From the NCBI GenBank assembly GCA_021324185.1, contig JAJPJN010000039.1, forward strand, positions 1-47,065: a stretch of DNA of 47,065 nt, read 5' to 3'. This DNA is from Terriglobia bacterium (GTDB taxonomy: Bacteria; Acidobacteriota; Terriglobia; Bryobacterales; Bryobacteraceae). Positions within the stretch are counted from its first letter, which is position 1. Each line of letters starts with the position of its first letter. Made by a program: the position numbers and the translations under genes. Under the pieces are notes generated by a model. That model worked only from the letters and a program-made list of their open reading frames with translations. It ran no database searches and was not told the origin of the DNA. This document shows, in pieces, positions 25,308-34,500 of this stretch.

Positions 25308-26759
25308 ATGACCCTGAGCGATCTATTCGACCTTTCGCTGCGCGGCCGGGCGGGAACAGCGGCTCTGGAGTTCGGCGATGAAGTCTACACATTTGGAGAA
25401 CTGGACGAGCGCAGCAACCGGTTAGCGCAGTTTCTGATGGCGCAAAGCTTCGCCCCCGGCGACAGGCTTTGCGTTTACCTTCCGAACTGCCTCGAGATCA
25501 TCGATATCTTTCTGGCGTGTGTAAAGACGGGCGTGATCTTCGTGCCGATCAACATTCTGTACCGTGATCGCGAGAGATCTCACATTTTGACCGATGCTGA
25601 GCCCCGAGCGGTGATATCAGAGGAACCATTCTCGTCGCCCGCGCCGCTCTGGACACGCGCGCAGCTACTTGAAATTATGGAGCGGAGCGCCGCCAAGCGC
25701 CCTGCGGTGGAATGGGATGGCGACGCGCCCGCGGGCATTATCTACACTTCCGGCACGACTGGAACGTCAAAAGGCGCGGTTCTGACGCATAACAACTTCG
25801 CGGCCAACGCGCTGAATCTGCTGGCGTGCTGGCAGATCACATCGAGCGATCGCCTGCTGCTGGCGCTGCCGCTGTTTCACGTGCACGGATTGGGCAATGG
25901 ACTTCATTGCTGGTTGATGAGCGGCTGCCGGATGAGGCTGCTCGAACGCTTTGCGCATCAAACGGCATCCGAGGAATTTCTGGATTTCCGGCCGGCGCTT
26001 TTCTTCGGGGTACCCACGATGTATGTCCGAATGCTCGAGTGGGACGCGAGTGTAGCGCGGAAGATCGGTTCGTGCATGCGGCTGTGCGTATCGGGATCGG
26101 CTCCGCTGCCTCCGGCGGTTCTGAACGATTTCGAAGAACGATTCGGCCAGCGCATTCTGGAGCGCTACGGCATGAGCGAGACACTGATGAACATCAGCAA
26201 CCCCTACGTAGGAGAGCGGCGTGCAGGGACGGTGGGGCTGCCGCTGCCTGGCGTTTCGGTGCGTTTACTCGATCCGGCCGGCAATTCTGTCACGCACGGC
26301 GAGACGGGCGAGCTTTACGTGCGGGGACCGAATGTGTTTGCGGGCTATTGGAGACGCGAGGATGCCACCGCTTCGGCGTTTGTGGATGGATACTTCCGCA
26401 CGGGCGATCTGGCGACTCGTTCCGCGGACGGGTACTACACACTCTGCGGGCGCAGGAGCGATGTGATCATTTCGGGCGGATTTAATATATACCCGCGCGA
26501 AATTGAAGAGTTTCTTCAAGAGCAGCCGGAGATTGCGGAGGCTGCGGTTACCGGCGTGCCAGATCCGCTCCGAGGAGAGGTGCCTGTGGCCTACGTGGTC
26601 ATTCGGGCAGGCTTTGACGAAGAGGCTGTTGAGGCGCGATGCCGGAGTGCGCTGGCCTCATTTAAAGTGCCGCGCAGGTTCGTAGTTGTGGATGCGTTGC
26701 CGCGCAACGCGCTGGGGAAGGTTCAGAAACATTTGTTGAGGGCGGGTTCAGAGCAGTAG
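25308..26759 (+). CDS. AMP-forming acyl-CoA synthetase (MatB-like)
   Basis: This is a 483-residue adenylate-forming enzyme that activates a carboxylic acid to its CoA thioester. The key motifs are in order: the P-loop-like IIYTSGTTGTSKGAVLTHNN (about residue 145), YGMSETLMNISNPY (about 288), GYFRTGDLATRSADGYY (about 363), GRRSDVIISGGFNIYP and the catalytic lysine region LPRNALGKVQKHLL at the C-terminus. Its length is at the short end of the family and closest to malonyl-CoA synthetase (MatB)-type enzymes. The exact acid is not deducible. It follows the MFS gene by 12 bases and is probably in the same operon. It is unrelated in function to the glycosidases across the divergent spacer unless they share a regulator. 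Confidence 0.9.
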   Translation: MTLSDLFDLSLRGRAGTAALEFGDEVYTFGELDERSNRLAQFLMAQSFAPGDRLCVYLPNCLEIIDIFLACVKTGVIFVPINILYRDRERSHILTDAEPRAVISEEPFSSPAPLWTRAQLLEIMERSAAKRPAVEWDGDAPAGIIYTSGTTGTSKGAVLTHNNFAANALNLLACWQITSSDRLLLALPLFHVHGLGNGLHCWLMSGCRMRLLERFAHQTASEEFLDFRPALFFGVPTMYVRMLEWDASVARKIGSCMRLCVSGSAPLPPAVLNDFEERFGQRILERYGMSETLMNISNPYVGERRAGTVGLPLPGVSVRLLDPAGNSVTHGETGELYVRGPNVFAGYWRREDATASAFVDGYFRTGDLATRSADGYYTLCGRRSDVIISGGFNIYPREIEEFLQEQPEIAEAAVTGVPDPLRGEVPVAYVVIRAGFDEEAVEARCRSALASFKVPRRFVVVDALPRNALGKVQKHLLRAGSEQ

Positions 26760-26818
26760 CGTGGGCGCCGGCCCCGGTTCATTTTCTGCGAACCTCGCAG
26801 TTCGCCGGTGCGTATCTC

Positions 26819-26853
26819 CATTCGGCGCTCGAACGGCGGGCATTCGCCGAATG
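26819..26853. promoter_or_regulatory. 9-base inverted repeat upstream of the ABC export operon
   Basis: Perfect arms CATTCGGCG (26819-26827) and CGCCGAATG (26845-26853) are separated by 17 bases. They lie in the 147-base gap before the first permease gene, 53 bases from its GTG start. The gap has no T-run after the repeat, so an operator is more likely than a terminator. Confidence 0.4.
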
Positions 26854-26906
26854 TTGCCTGCGCCGGGCGGCAAACGTAAGCTAACCTGACAGAAAAGGAC
26901 TAGTAC

Positions 26907-28070
26907 GTGTTTCGATTCTTTCCGCTTGCCGTAAAAAACATCGCGCGCAATAAGCGCCGCAGCACATTGACGATTCTGAGCATGGCCGTTTCGCTGTGTC
27001 TCTTGGGCGTGCTGATTGCGATGTATCACGCGTTGTACTTCGGAGAGCAGACGCCCGGCCAGGCAGTCCGGTTGATTACGCGGCATAAAGTTTCGCTCGG
27101 GCAGGCGATTCCATACTCTTATGAAGCAAAGATTCGCCAGGTTCCGGGCGTGAAGGAAGTATCGGCGTCGAACTGGTTTGGCGGCACTTACAAGGACAAC
27201 CGCGACTCGAAGAATTTCTTTGCGCGCCTGGGAGTGGAACCGAAACAGTTTTTCACAATCCGCACGCAGCTCGTCATGCCGGAAGATCAACGGCGCGCTT
27301 TTATTACGGACAAGACCGGCTGCATTGTGAGCCGGGATCTGGCTGAAAAGCTGAATTTCAAGCTGGGCGACCGTGTGACTCTGCAGGGCGATATTTATCC
27401 GGTTAACCTGGAACTCAAGATCGTCGGTATTTTTGAAGATCCGGACGTGCAGGACACGATGTTCTTCAATGCCGATTACTTGCGCGATGCCCTGCCCCTG
27501 GCAAGGCGAAATCTGAACAGCACGGTGACGATTCTGGCCGATAGTCCGGAAGATGTTCCGCGCGTGGCGAAGGCAGTCGACGCTATGTTTGCCAATGCCT
27601 CGCCGCCCACGAAGACCGAATCAGAGGCGCAGTTTGCATTGAGCTTTGTTTCCATGATCGGAAACGTGAAGCTGTTTCTGCTGAGCATCTGCGCCGCCGT
27701 GACCTTCACGATTTTGCTGGTGTCCGGAAATACCATGGCGATGGCGGTACGTGAGCGCATCGCGGAAGTGGGTGTTCTGAAAACGCTGGGATTCACTACC
27801 GAAAAAATTCTAGGCATCATCGTTGGCGAGGCGGTTGCGATTGCATTCATCGGAGGGGTTCTGGGGTTAGTGCTTGCTGCGGTGCTTTCGGTTGGCGTAG
27901 GCAAAGCGGCAGCGGCGTTTCTTCCGCAATTGCATAATCTTTCGATACAGCCGATTACGGCGTTGATTGCCTTAGGCGTGGCGATTGCAGTCGGGCTCAT
28001 CAGCTCGCTGCTGCCGGCCTGGAACGCAGCGCGCACGAACATTCTCGACTCGCTGCGGTACGCGGGGTAA
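26907..28070 (+). CDS. ABC transporter permease, FtsX/MacB type
   Basis: This inner-membrane permease of 387 residues has the MacB-type build. One N-terminal helix ([20 protein letters not shown]) is followed by a periplasmic domain of about 220 residues (MacB_PCD-like) and an FtsX domain with three more helices ([57 protein letters not shown]). The GTG start at 26907 has AAGGA seven bases upstream. It is the first of four genes; the second permease starts 4 bases after its stop. Such systems use ATP to drive export or lipoprotein transfer rather than import. Confidence 0.9.
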   Translation: MFRFFPLAVKNIARNKRRSTLTILSMAVSLCLLGVLIAMYHALYFGEQTPGQAVRLITRHKVSLGQAIPYSYEAKIRQVPGVKEVSASNWFGGTYKDNRDSKNFFARLGVEPKQFFTIRTQLVMPEDQRRAFITDKTGCIVSRDLAEKLNFKLGDRVTLQGDIYPVNLELKIVGIFEDPDVQDTMFFNADYLRDALPLARRNLNSTVTILADSPEDVPRVAKAVDAMFANASPPTKTESEAQFALSFVSMIGNVKLFLLSICAAVTFTILLVSGNTMAMAVRERIAEVGVLKTLGFTTEKILGIIVGEAVAIAFIGGVLGLVLAAVLSVGVGKAAAAFLPQLHNLSIQPITALIALGVAIAVGLISSLLPAWNAARTNILDSLRYAG

Positions 28071-28074
28071 CAAT

Positions 28075-29238
28075 ATGGCCATTCCACTTTCCTACAACGT
28101 TCGCAATCTGGTGGTTCGCAAGACGACCACTTTGATGACCGCGGCCGGAATTGCAATGACGGTGGCGGTTCTGCTGGCCGTACTGGGGCTGGTGTCCGGA
28201 TTGCAGAAAGCGTTCGCCAGCACGGGCGATCCGCTCCATCTGCTGGTGCTCCGGAAGGGCGGAAATGCCGAGCTCACCAGCCTGTTCACACAAGAGCAGT
28301 TTCAGATCGTGAAAGTATTTCCGGGCATCGCGACGTGGCCTGACGGCCAGCCGAAGGCTTCGATCGAAGTGGTCACGATCGTGAATTTGCCGAACGTGGA
28401 CAATCCGGAAGGGGCGAATGTGACTCTGCGCGGCGTGTCGTTGCGGGGCGTGCAGATGCGAAAACTAAGGATCGTGACCGGACGCTGGTTCCGTCCCGGG
28501 CAGCGGGAAATCGTGGTGGGCGCGGGTATCGCGAAGCGCTATCCCAGCGCCCAACTTGGAAAGCAACTGAAATTTGGGAAAGGCTACTGGACTGTTGTAG
28601 GTGTTATGAGCGGCGGCCAGAGCGCAACCGATAGCGAGATCTTCGGGGATGCGAACCAGGTGGCGGCGGACCTGAATCGTCCGGACACCTATAGTTCGGC
28701 CTTGCTTGAAGCGACCGACGAAATCGCAGCCGCAGCGCTCAAGAAATCGCTTGAAGCGGACCGGCGCCTGAACGTAACTGTTTGGTCTGAAAAAGATTAT
28801 TACGCGAACCAGATGATTTCTGCGGGTCCCATCAGTTTTCTGGGCTATTTCGTTTGCATCATCATGGCAGTCGGCAGCTCGTTTGCAGCCATGAACACAA
28901 TGTATGCAGCCGTGGCGCGGCGCTCGAAAGAGATCGGGACCTTGCGCATACTTGGGTTTACCAGGGGCAGCATACTGCTCAGCTTCTTTGCGGAATCGCT
29001 GCTGTTATCGCTGGCAGGCGGTATTCTCGCGTGCATCATTGTTCTGCCGCTCAACAGGGTGACGACAGGCCTGGGCAGTTTCATCACGTTCAGCGAGATC
29101 AGCTTCAACTTTCATATCGGGCCGGCGATTATGCTGATCGGATTGTTGTTCTCGCTGATATTGGGAGCGGCGGGTGGCTTGCTACCGGCACGGCAGGCAG
29201 CCAAGAAAGAGATTTTGACAGCGCTGCGCGAAGCCTAG
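28075..29238 (+). CDS. ABC transporter permease, FtsX/MacB type (second subunit)
   Basis: This 387-residue permease has the same four-helix layout as its neighbour: an N-terminal helix ([20 protein letters not shown]), a periplasmic domain and a C-terminal FtsX unit ([55 protein letters not shown]). The ATG at 28075 is chosen because it follows the previous stop by 4 bases; the frame is open further upstream but only inside the previous gene. It keeps the cytoplasmic coupling motif seen in FtsX permeases ([18 protein letters not shown]). The two distinct permeases probably form a heterodimer. Confidence 0.9.
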   Translation: MAIPLSYNVRNLVVRKTTTLMTAAGIAMTVAVLLAVLGLVSGLQKAFASTGDPLHLLVLRKGGNAELTSLFTQEQFQIVKVFPGIATWPDGQPKASIEVVTIVNLPNVDNPEGANVTLRGVSLRGVQMRKLRIVTGRWFRPGQREIVVGAGIAKRYPSAQLGKQLKFGKGYWTVVGVMSGGQSATDSEIFGDANQVAADLNRPDTYSSALLEATDEIAAAALKKSLEADRRLNVTVWSEKDYYANQMISAGPISFLGYFVCIIMAVGSSFAAMNTMYAAVARRSKEIGTLRILGFTRGSILLSFFAESLLLSLAGGILACIIVLPLNRVTTGLGSFITFSEISFNFHIGPAIMLIGLLFSLILGAAGGLLPARQAAKKEILTALREA

Positions 29239-29253
29239 CGGCGCAAGCAACAC

Positions 29254-30588
29254 ATGGAAACAGAATTAAAAAGTCTTCGCATCGACCGGACGGCGCGGCG
29301 CGCTCCTGAGCCGAAACCGCTGTTGAAACTGGTTTCTCTCGCGCTTGTTTTAGGACTACTGGCCGTAGGAGCAGTGCTTGCCTACACGCGTCTGACGGCG
29401 CCTGTCATGGTTGACGTAATGACGGTACCGTCGCCTATGACGGGCCCGGCTGCAGGCGAACAGCAGATCGTGCTGACTGCAACCGGCTATATCATTGCGG
29501 CACACAAAATCGAAGTTGCATCGAAAGTAAACGGGCGCGTGGCGTGGATCGGCGTAGACAAAGGCGACAGAGTGAAAGCCGGGCAAGTGCTGGTTCGTTT
29601 GGAAGATGACGAGTACCGGGCTCAAGTTGAGCAGCAAAAGGGACAGCTTGCCAATCTGGAAGCCAAACTTGCCGAGGACTTGCATGGATCGCGCCCCGAA
29701 GAGATTCAGAAAGCGCGTGCCGATGTAGACCAGGCCAAAGCGGACCTTGCGGATTCAAAAGCATCGCTCGACAGAACGCGGCAACTCGTGCAGGAGGGCG
29801 TTCTGGCGAAGCAAGCGCTGGACGATGCGCAGGCAAAATATGACGGCGATGTGGCCAAAGTGGCCAGCCTGCAACGCACGCTGGATTTGGCTGTGTTAGG
29901 GCCGCGGCAAGAGGAGATCGATCAGGTGCGGGGGCAGATCGAACAGGCCCGCGGAGCGCTTGCGTACGCGCAGACGCAGCTCGACAACACCGTGATTCGA
30001 GCGCCGGTCAGCGGCACGATACTGGACCGAAATGTCGAGAAGGGCGAGTTCATTACCACGGGATTCGTGGGCGATAAGGGCGCAAAGGGTTACATCGTGA
30101 CCATGGCCGATCTGAATGATTTACAGGTTGAACTGGATATCAGCCAAAACGATTTTCCGAAACTGGGGCCACAACAAAAAGGAATCATTACGACGGACGC
30201 ATATCCGGATCGCAAATACGACGGTTTTATCGAGCAGGTTTCGCCCGAAGCCGACCGCGCCAAAGCAACGGTGCAAGTGAAGGTGAGGGTGAAGAATCCG
30301 GACGACTATCTGCGGCCGGATATGAATGCGACGGTGGCGTTCTATAACGATGTGAAACCGCAGGCGGCAGGGACCCTGAGCCGGGTGGTTGTGATCCCGC
30401 AAGCGGCCGTGCGCGACGGAAGCGTGTTCGTTGTTTTGGATAAGCACGCGCACAAGAAAGCAGTCAGCATAGCGGGCACTTCGGAGCGCGGCGTGCTGAT
30501 CGCGAGCGGGCTGATTGGCGGTGAGGACGTGATTGTGAATCCACCGGCGAACCTGAAGGACGGCGAAAAAGTGCAGCCGAAACAGTAG
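29254..30588 (+). CDS. HlyD/RND-type membrane fusion protein
   Basis: This 444-residue periplasmic adaptor is anchored by one N-terminal helix ([20 protein letters not shown]). It has a split lipoyl domain ([20 protein letters not shown] and the returning [19 protein letters not shown]), a long alpha-hairpin of about 130 residues between the halves ([20 protein letters not shown]) and a beta-barrel domain ([17 protein letters not shown]). This is the MacA/HlyD arrangement, which links the ABC permease pair to an outer-membrane channel. No TolC gene is in the window. It starts 15 bases after the second permease. Confidence 0.92.
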   Translation: METELKSLRIDRTARRAPEPKPLLKLVSLALVLGLLAVGAVLAYTRLTAPVMVDVMTVPSPMTGPAAGEQQIVLTATGYIIAAHKIEVASKVNGRVAWIGVDKGDRVKAGQVLVRLEDDEYRAQVEQQKGQLANLEAKLAEDLHGSRPEEIQKARADVDQAKADLADSKASLDRTRQLVQEGVLAKQALDDAQAKYDGDVAKVASLQRTLDLAVLGPRQEEIDQVRGQIEQARGALAYAQTQLDNTVIRAPVSGTILDRNVEKGEFITTGFVGDKGAKGYIVTMADLNDLQVELDISQNDFPKLGPQQKGIITTDAYPDRKYDGFIEQVSPEADRAKATVQVKVRVKNPDDYLRPDMNATVAFYNDVKPQAAGTLSRVVVIPQAAVRDGSVFVVLDKHAHKKAVSIAGTSERGVLIASGLIGGEDVIVNPPANLKDGEKVQPKQ

Positions 30589-30607
30589 GTGGGATAAGAG
30601 GAGAGCA

Positions 30608-31333
30608 ATGAGCGAAACAGTTGTGAAGACCAGCAAGCTGAGCAAGGAGTTCGTGCGCGACGAATTTCATGTGGTGGCATTGGACGAAGTCGATATTCAG
30701 ATTGATAAGGGCGATTTCGTTGCGCTGATGGGGCCTTCCGGTTCCGGAAAATCGACGCTGCTCCACCTGATCGCGGCCATGGACAAGCCGACAGCCGGCG
30801 AGATAGAAGTGCTGGGAGTGAATCTGCGCCAACTGAGCGACAAACAGATTGCCCATTGGCGCAACGAAAATATCGGCTTCATCTTTCAATCCTTCAATCT
30901 GCTTCCGGTCTTAACAGCAGTTGAGAATGTCGAGCTGCCTCTGAAGCTGACCAAGCTGAATAAAAAAGAACGGATGGAACATGCCGAAACTGCACTCAAA
31001 CTGGTCGGGCTGGGAGATCGCCTGAAGCATTTGCCGAAGCAATTATCCGGCGGCCAGGAGCAGCGGGTGGCAATCGCACGCGCAATCGTTACCGATCCGG
31101 CGTTGATTCTTGCCGACGAGCCGACTGGAAATCTGGATGCAGCAGCGGCCGAAGATGTGTTGACGATGCTGTCGCGCCTGAACAGCGAGTTCGGTAAAAC
31201 CATAGTTATGGTGACGCACGATCCGCATGCGGCGCGATTTGCCAAAACTGTTCGGCATCTGGAAAAAGGACAGTTGTTGCCACTCGGCACGCTGCCGGCA
31301 GATTGGGCATCGGCGATGGCACTCCGGAATTGA
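30608..31333 (+). CDS. ABC transporter ATP-binding protein (MacB/LolD type)
   Basis: This 241-residue ATPase has all nucleotide-binding motifs: Walker [12 protein letters not shown] (about residue 42), the Q-loop in [11 protein letters not shown], the signature [15 protein letters not shown] (about 146), Walker [13 protein letters not shown] (about 168) and the H-loop VTHDPHAA (about 202). It belongs to the LolD/MacB group. The GAGGAG ribosome site lies six bases before its ATG. It ends the four-gene export operon and powers the two FtsX permeases. The substrate is unknown and could be a lipid, peptide or macrolide-like compound. Confidence 0.95.
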   Translation: MSETVVKTSKLSKEFVRDEFHVVALDEVDIQIDKGDFVALMGPSGSGKSTLLHLIAAMDKPTAGEIEVLGVNLRQLSDKQIAHWRNENIGFIFQSFNLLPVLTAVENVELPLKLTKLNKKERMEHAETALKLVGLGDRLKHLPKQLSGGQEQRVAIARAIVTDPALILADEPTGNLDAAAAEDVLTMLSRLNSEFGKTIVMVTHDPHAARFAKTVRHLEKGQLLPLGTLPADWASAMALRN

Positions 31334-31423
31334 GCGTACGCCGGCTGGAAAGCCCCGTCCCACAAAAGCAAGCTCTAATTTGAATCGGCGCCGGAAGGCG
31401 CGCATCCAATAAGAGCCATCTCT

Positions 31424-32479
31424 ATGTACAACGCAGAAGCTTACGCGGCCAGTAGCGCCACGTCTCCACTTACCTCTACTAAAATTAAGCGTCGCGATCC
31501 AACGGAACGCGACGTGCAAATCGAGATTCTGTTTTGCGGCATCTGCCACTCCGACCTGCACCAGGTTCGTAATGAGTGGAGCGATGTGATGCCGACTATT
31601 TATCCGTGCGTGCCGGGCCACGAGATCGTAGGCAGGGTCACGAAAGTAGGATCTGCGGTTCAGAAATTTAAGCCGGGCGATTTGGCGGCTGTGGGCTGCA
31701 TGGTCGATTCGGATCGCACGTGCCCGGAATGCCGTGCGGGTTTGGAGCAATTCTGCCCGAATTTGACGCTCACCTACAACTTCCCCGACAAGCATCTCGG
31801 CGGAGTAACTTATGGCGGCTATTCCGGCAGCATCGTCGTGGATGAGCACTTTGTGCTGCGTGTTCCGTCGAATCTCTCTCTGGCAGGGACGGCGCCTCTG
31901 TTGTGCGCCGGGATCACGACTTATTCCCCGATGCGCCACTGGGGCGTCACGAACGGGAAGAAAGTGGGCGTGGTCGGGCTGGGCGGATTGGGCCACATGG
32001 CGGTGAAGTTTGCTCATGCTCTCGGCGCGCACGTGGTTGTGTTTACCACATCCGCCAGCAAGAAGGACGACGCGCTGCGGCTGGGCGCGGATGAAGTTGT
32101 CCTGTCGCGCAATTCCGGCGAGGTGCAAAAGCACGCGGGCAGCTTTGATTTCATTCTGGATGCTGTCTCGGCGGATCACGATATTAATGCTTACATTCAA
32201 CTGCTGCGGCGGGACGGCAACATCACTCTGGTGGGCGCACCGGAAAAGCCGCTGGCCGTGGCAGCATTCGCGCTTCTCTTCGGACGCCGTAGTCTTTCCG
32301 GCTCGCCGATTGGCGGCATTGCCGAAACTCAGGAGATGCTCGATTTCTGCGGCGCGCATAACATCACAGCCGATGTCGAAGTCATACCGATTCAGAAAGT
32401 GAACGAGGCCTATGACCGGTTACTCAAAGCCGATGTGAAGTACCGGTTCTCGATTGACATGGCATCTCTAAAAAGCTGA
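31424..32479 (+). CDS. zinc-dependent NAD(P) alcohol dehydrogenase (YahK/cinnamyl-alcohol type)
   Basis: This medium-chain dehydrogenase of 351 residues interconverts alcohols and aldehydes, probably with NADPH. The catalytic zinc site is intact: CGICHSDLHQ (Cys about 40), GHEIVGRV (His/Glu) and CAGITTYSPMRHW. The Rossmann motif is GLGGLGHMAVKFA (about 188). The structural zinc loop is altered. Instead of four cysteines it reads DSDRTCPECRAGLEQFC, so the first Cys is Asp and only three remain. The gene lies 90 bases after the ABC operon and has no partner. It converges with the flippase gene with 21 bases between the stops. Confidence 0.93.
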   Translation: MYNAEAYAASSATSPLTSTKIKRRDPTERDVQIEILFCGICHSDLHQVRNEWSDVMPTIYPCVPGHEIVGRVTKVGSAVQKFKPGDLAAVGCMVDSDRTCPECRAGLEQFCPNLTLTYNFPDKHLGGVTYGGYSGSIVVDEHFVLRVPSNLSLAGTAPLLCAGITTYSPMRHWGVTNGKKVGVVGLGGLGHMAVKFAHALGAHVVVFTTSASKKDDALRLGADEVVLSRNSGEVQKHAGSFDFILDAVSADHDINAYIQLLRRDGNITLVGAPEKPLAVAAFALLFGRRSLSGSPIGGIAETQEMLDFCGAHNITADVEVIPIQKVNEAYDRLLKADVKYRFSIDMASLKS

Positions 32480-32500
32480 AGTAAAGCCCGGCGGCGCTGA

Positions 32501-33817
32501 TTACAGCTCAGTTCCGACTTCTGCGGCGGCCGCCGTTTTGGGAACGGTGGGACGCGAATTTTTTCTATAGAACGCGTAGGTAGCGCCGGCGATGAACACG
32601 TTCACTACTATTCCGGTAGCCGCTACACCCGCGGGCGGCCACATCAAGTACACCAGCGGAAACAGCACGACAAAGTTGAGCACGGCGCCCTGAATAATGA
32701 TCTTGGACCAATCCTTTTCATATCCGAAGGCGAGCATGAAAAACGTAGAGTAAACATGCTGCCACGCCAAAAGGAACGGGCTGAGCGCCATAATGCGCAG
32801 CAGTGGAATAGCCGGGTCATATTTCGCCGAATAGATGAGTTGCATAATCGGCGATGCTCCGAACAGCAGGATGAGCGAGCCTGCCAGGAACGGAGCGGTT
32901 AGGAACAGAGAATATTTTTGCAGCGCCGCGAGCGCGCTCTCGCGCGCCTTCGAAGCCATGTGACTGATGTGGGGATAAACGGCGGTGACCACCGGTTGGA
33001 CGAGCATTCGAGCAGCCACAATCAGACGCCCTGAGGCCGTGTAATAGCCGACATCAGTGGGTCCGGACTTCAATCCGAGAACCAGGATATTGGTGGAGTC
33101 GGTGGCATACACTCCGGCCATGGAGAGAAAGACGGGCCAACCTTCGCGCAGAGCAGTAAGAGTTTCGCTGAGGCTGGGCAGGACCCAGCGAGCCGGGGTA
33201 AAAAACGGCACCGTGCAGAGGCCCACGATGCCGGCGAGCAGCGTCGATCCAAATTGGAAACCAGCGGCCAGCATGTAGTCTGAATCGCGCCGCACGAAGG
33301 CGAAAATCAGCGCGAGAGCGATGAGCTTGCTGGTCAGGTCCCGCCAGACGAGGTTCTCCATCTTCTGCAGACCTTGAAACAACCAGAGTGGAAAAAGCAG
33401 ATCGCCCAGAACCGCCAGGTAGGCGAGACAGAAAAGCGCGAAATTCGCGCGCAGTTTCGGAGTCGCAAGCACCACAGTGACCATGATCAGGAAACCGGCT
33501 ACAGTCAGCAGGGTTTTGGCTGCCATGACAGAGCTGAAGATCTTGGAGATCTTTTGCGGATCATCGCGATAGATGGCAATACGTCGCGTTGCGGTCAGAT
33601 TGAAGCCATATTCAACGAGAGTGATGAAGTAGAAATTAAATGAAGTGGCAAACGCGATCAGTCCATAGTGCGCGACGGAGAGAACGCGCGAAAGATATGG
33701 AATTACGATCAGCGGGGCTACATATGTACTGATCTGTACAACGAAGAGAGCGGCGGTATTTTTGACGATCCTGTGCCGCAATAAGGCGAGGCCTTTGGCG
33801 ACCAGCGGAGACGGCAT
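32501..33817 (-). CDS. oligosaccharide flippase (Wzx/PST family)
   Basis: This 438-residue polytopic membrane protein of the MATE-like flippase superfamily has about twelve to fourteen helices. Examples are NTAALFVVQISTYVAPLIVI, LLTVAGFLIMVTVVLA and PFLLAWQHVYSTFFMLAFGY. The conserved N-terminal pattern (IVIPYLSRVLSVAHYGLIAF) is typical of Wzx transporters that flip undecaprenyl-linked glycan units. The ATG at 33817 lies 4 bases after the VOC gene stop, so it is preferred over the frame start at 33898, which lies inside that gene. It is the last gene of the FkbH-ACP-VOC-flippase series, which points to a modified surface glycan as its cargo. Confidence 0.9.
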   Translation of the reverse strand: MPSPLVAKGLALLRHRIVKNTAALFVVQISTYVAPLIVIPYLSRVLSVAHYGLIAFATSFNFYFITLVEYGFNLTATRRIAIYRDDPQKISKIFSSVMAAKTLLTVAGFLIMVTVVLATPKLRANFALFCLAYLAVLGDLLFPLWLFQGLQKMENLVWRDLTSKLIALALIFAFVRRDSDYMLAAGFQFGSTLLAGIVGLCTVPFFTPARWVLPSLSETLTALREGWPVFLSMAGVYATDSTNILVLGLKSGPTDVGYYTASGRLIVAARMLVQPVVTAVYPHISHMASKARESALAALQKYSLFLTAPFLAGSLILLFGASPIMQLIYSAKYDPAIPLLRIMALSPFLLAWQHVYSTFFMLAFGYEKDWSKIIIQGAVLNFVVLFPLVYLMWPPAGVAATGIVVNVFIAGATYAFYRKNSRPTVPKTAAAAEVGTEL

Positions 33818-33821
33818 TTGA

Positions 33822-34250
33822 TTAGCCCGCCCCTGTTTCCAGAAGCTCAATGAGCAGCTTTTCAGACGTAATTGCCCAGGCGATTTTGCGGCCTCCAAAT
33901 GCCACGGCGGGCTTGGCGCGCCTGACGATCAGTCCCTTACGTTCGCGAATCAGTTCGAGGGTCCGCTCACAATCGCGCACTTCATAACAAAGATGATGCA
34001 GGCCGCCGCCGGATTTTAGAAAGGCGCCTACGGGCGAGGTTTCGCCCGCCGGCTCTACGAGCTCAATTTGCACGTTGGTTCCGGGCGAACTGATAAATGT
34101 GACTTTGACCTTCTGGATCGGGTCGAAAAAGACCGCACCGTCCCAGGCTCCGTTTACCGATCGCGCGAATTGTGCGACGCTGGCGTCGATGTTATCGACG
34201 ACGTAGCCGACATGGTGAAGGCGCAGAAGGTCGTCGCCGGAGTCGTACAC
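33822..34250 (-). CDS. VOC/glyoxalase-fold protein (methylmalonyl-CoA epimerase-like)
   Basis: This 142-residue metalloenzyme-fold protein has two beta-alpha-beta-beta-beta units. The metal ligands of methylmalonyl-CoA epimerase have visible counterparts: His in LHHVGYVVD, Glu or Gln in VQIELVEPAGE, His in GGGLHHLCYEV and Glu in LLIELLETG. The GTG start lies 1 base after the ACP stop. Epimerase-like VOC proteins beside ACP and FkbH genes are probably acting on an ACP- or CoA-bound acyl group. That role is inferred from position and fold, not shown by the sequence. Confidence 0.8.
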   Translation of the reverse strand: MYDSGDDLLRLHHVGYVVDNIDASVAQFARSVNGAWDGAVFFDPIQKVKVTFISSPGTNVQIELVEPAGETSPVGAFLKSGGGLHHLCYEVRDCERTLELIRERKGLIVRRAKPAVAFGGRKIAWAITSEKLLIELLETGAG

Positions 34251-34251
34251 G

Positions 34252-34500
34252 CTAGGCAGCGGCGTTGGCGAGCCGTCTCCTCAGGTAATCGAGAATCTTT
34301 GAAAACGACGTCAACTCCGCGACGTCGTCGAAATCCATTTGTATCTCAAACTCTTCTTCGATCAAATTGATCAACGTGATGGCCGCCACTGAATCCCAGG
34401 ACTCGACCGATTCCTGGGATGCCGATTTGATTTTGCCCGCAGGCAAATCGGGGAAAACGGTGGCAAAAATTGTCTCTAAGCGCTGCTCGATGTTATCCAT
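34252..34500 (-). CDS. acyl carrier protein
   Basis: This small acidic protein of 82 residues has the four-helix carrier fold. The phosphopantetheine attachment serine is in SWDSVAAITLI (about residue 36), followed by the acidic recognition helix (IEEEFEIQMDFDDVAEL). It differs from the fatty-acid ACP core motif DSLD, having DSVA, and so is probably a dedicated carrier. Its start overlaps the FkbH gene by 8 bases. FkbH-type proteins load glyceryl groups onto such carriers. Confidence 0.92.
   Translation of the reverse strand: MDNIEQRLETIFATVFPDLPAGKIKSASQESVESWDSVAAITLINLIEEEFEIQMDFDDVAELTSFSKILDYLRRRLANAAA

Noticed and set aside
24018-26759. MFS transporter and acyl-CoA synthetase as part of the FkbH acyl pathway
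   Set aside because: They are separated from it by the ABC operon and the dehydrogenase and lie on the other strand. The only link would be a shared acyl theme.
31388-31401. Small hairpin GCGCC-GGAA-GGCGC after the ABC operon
   Set aside because: The stem is only 5 bases and no T-run follows, so it is too weak to call a terminator.
31043-32359. 438-codon minus-strand frame opposite the ABC ATPase and alcohol dehydrogenase
   Set aside because: It spans two well-supported plus-strand genes and encodes a His/Arg-rich product without any motif.
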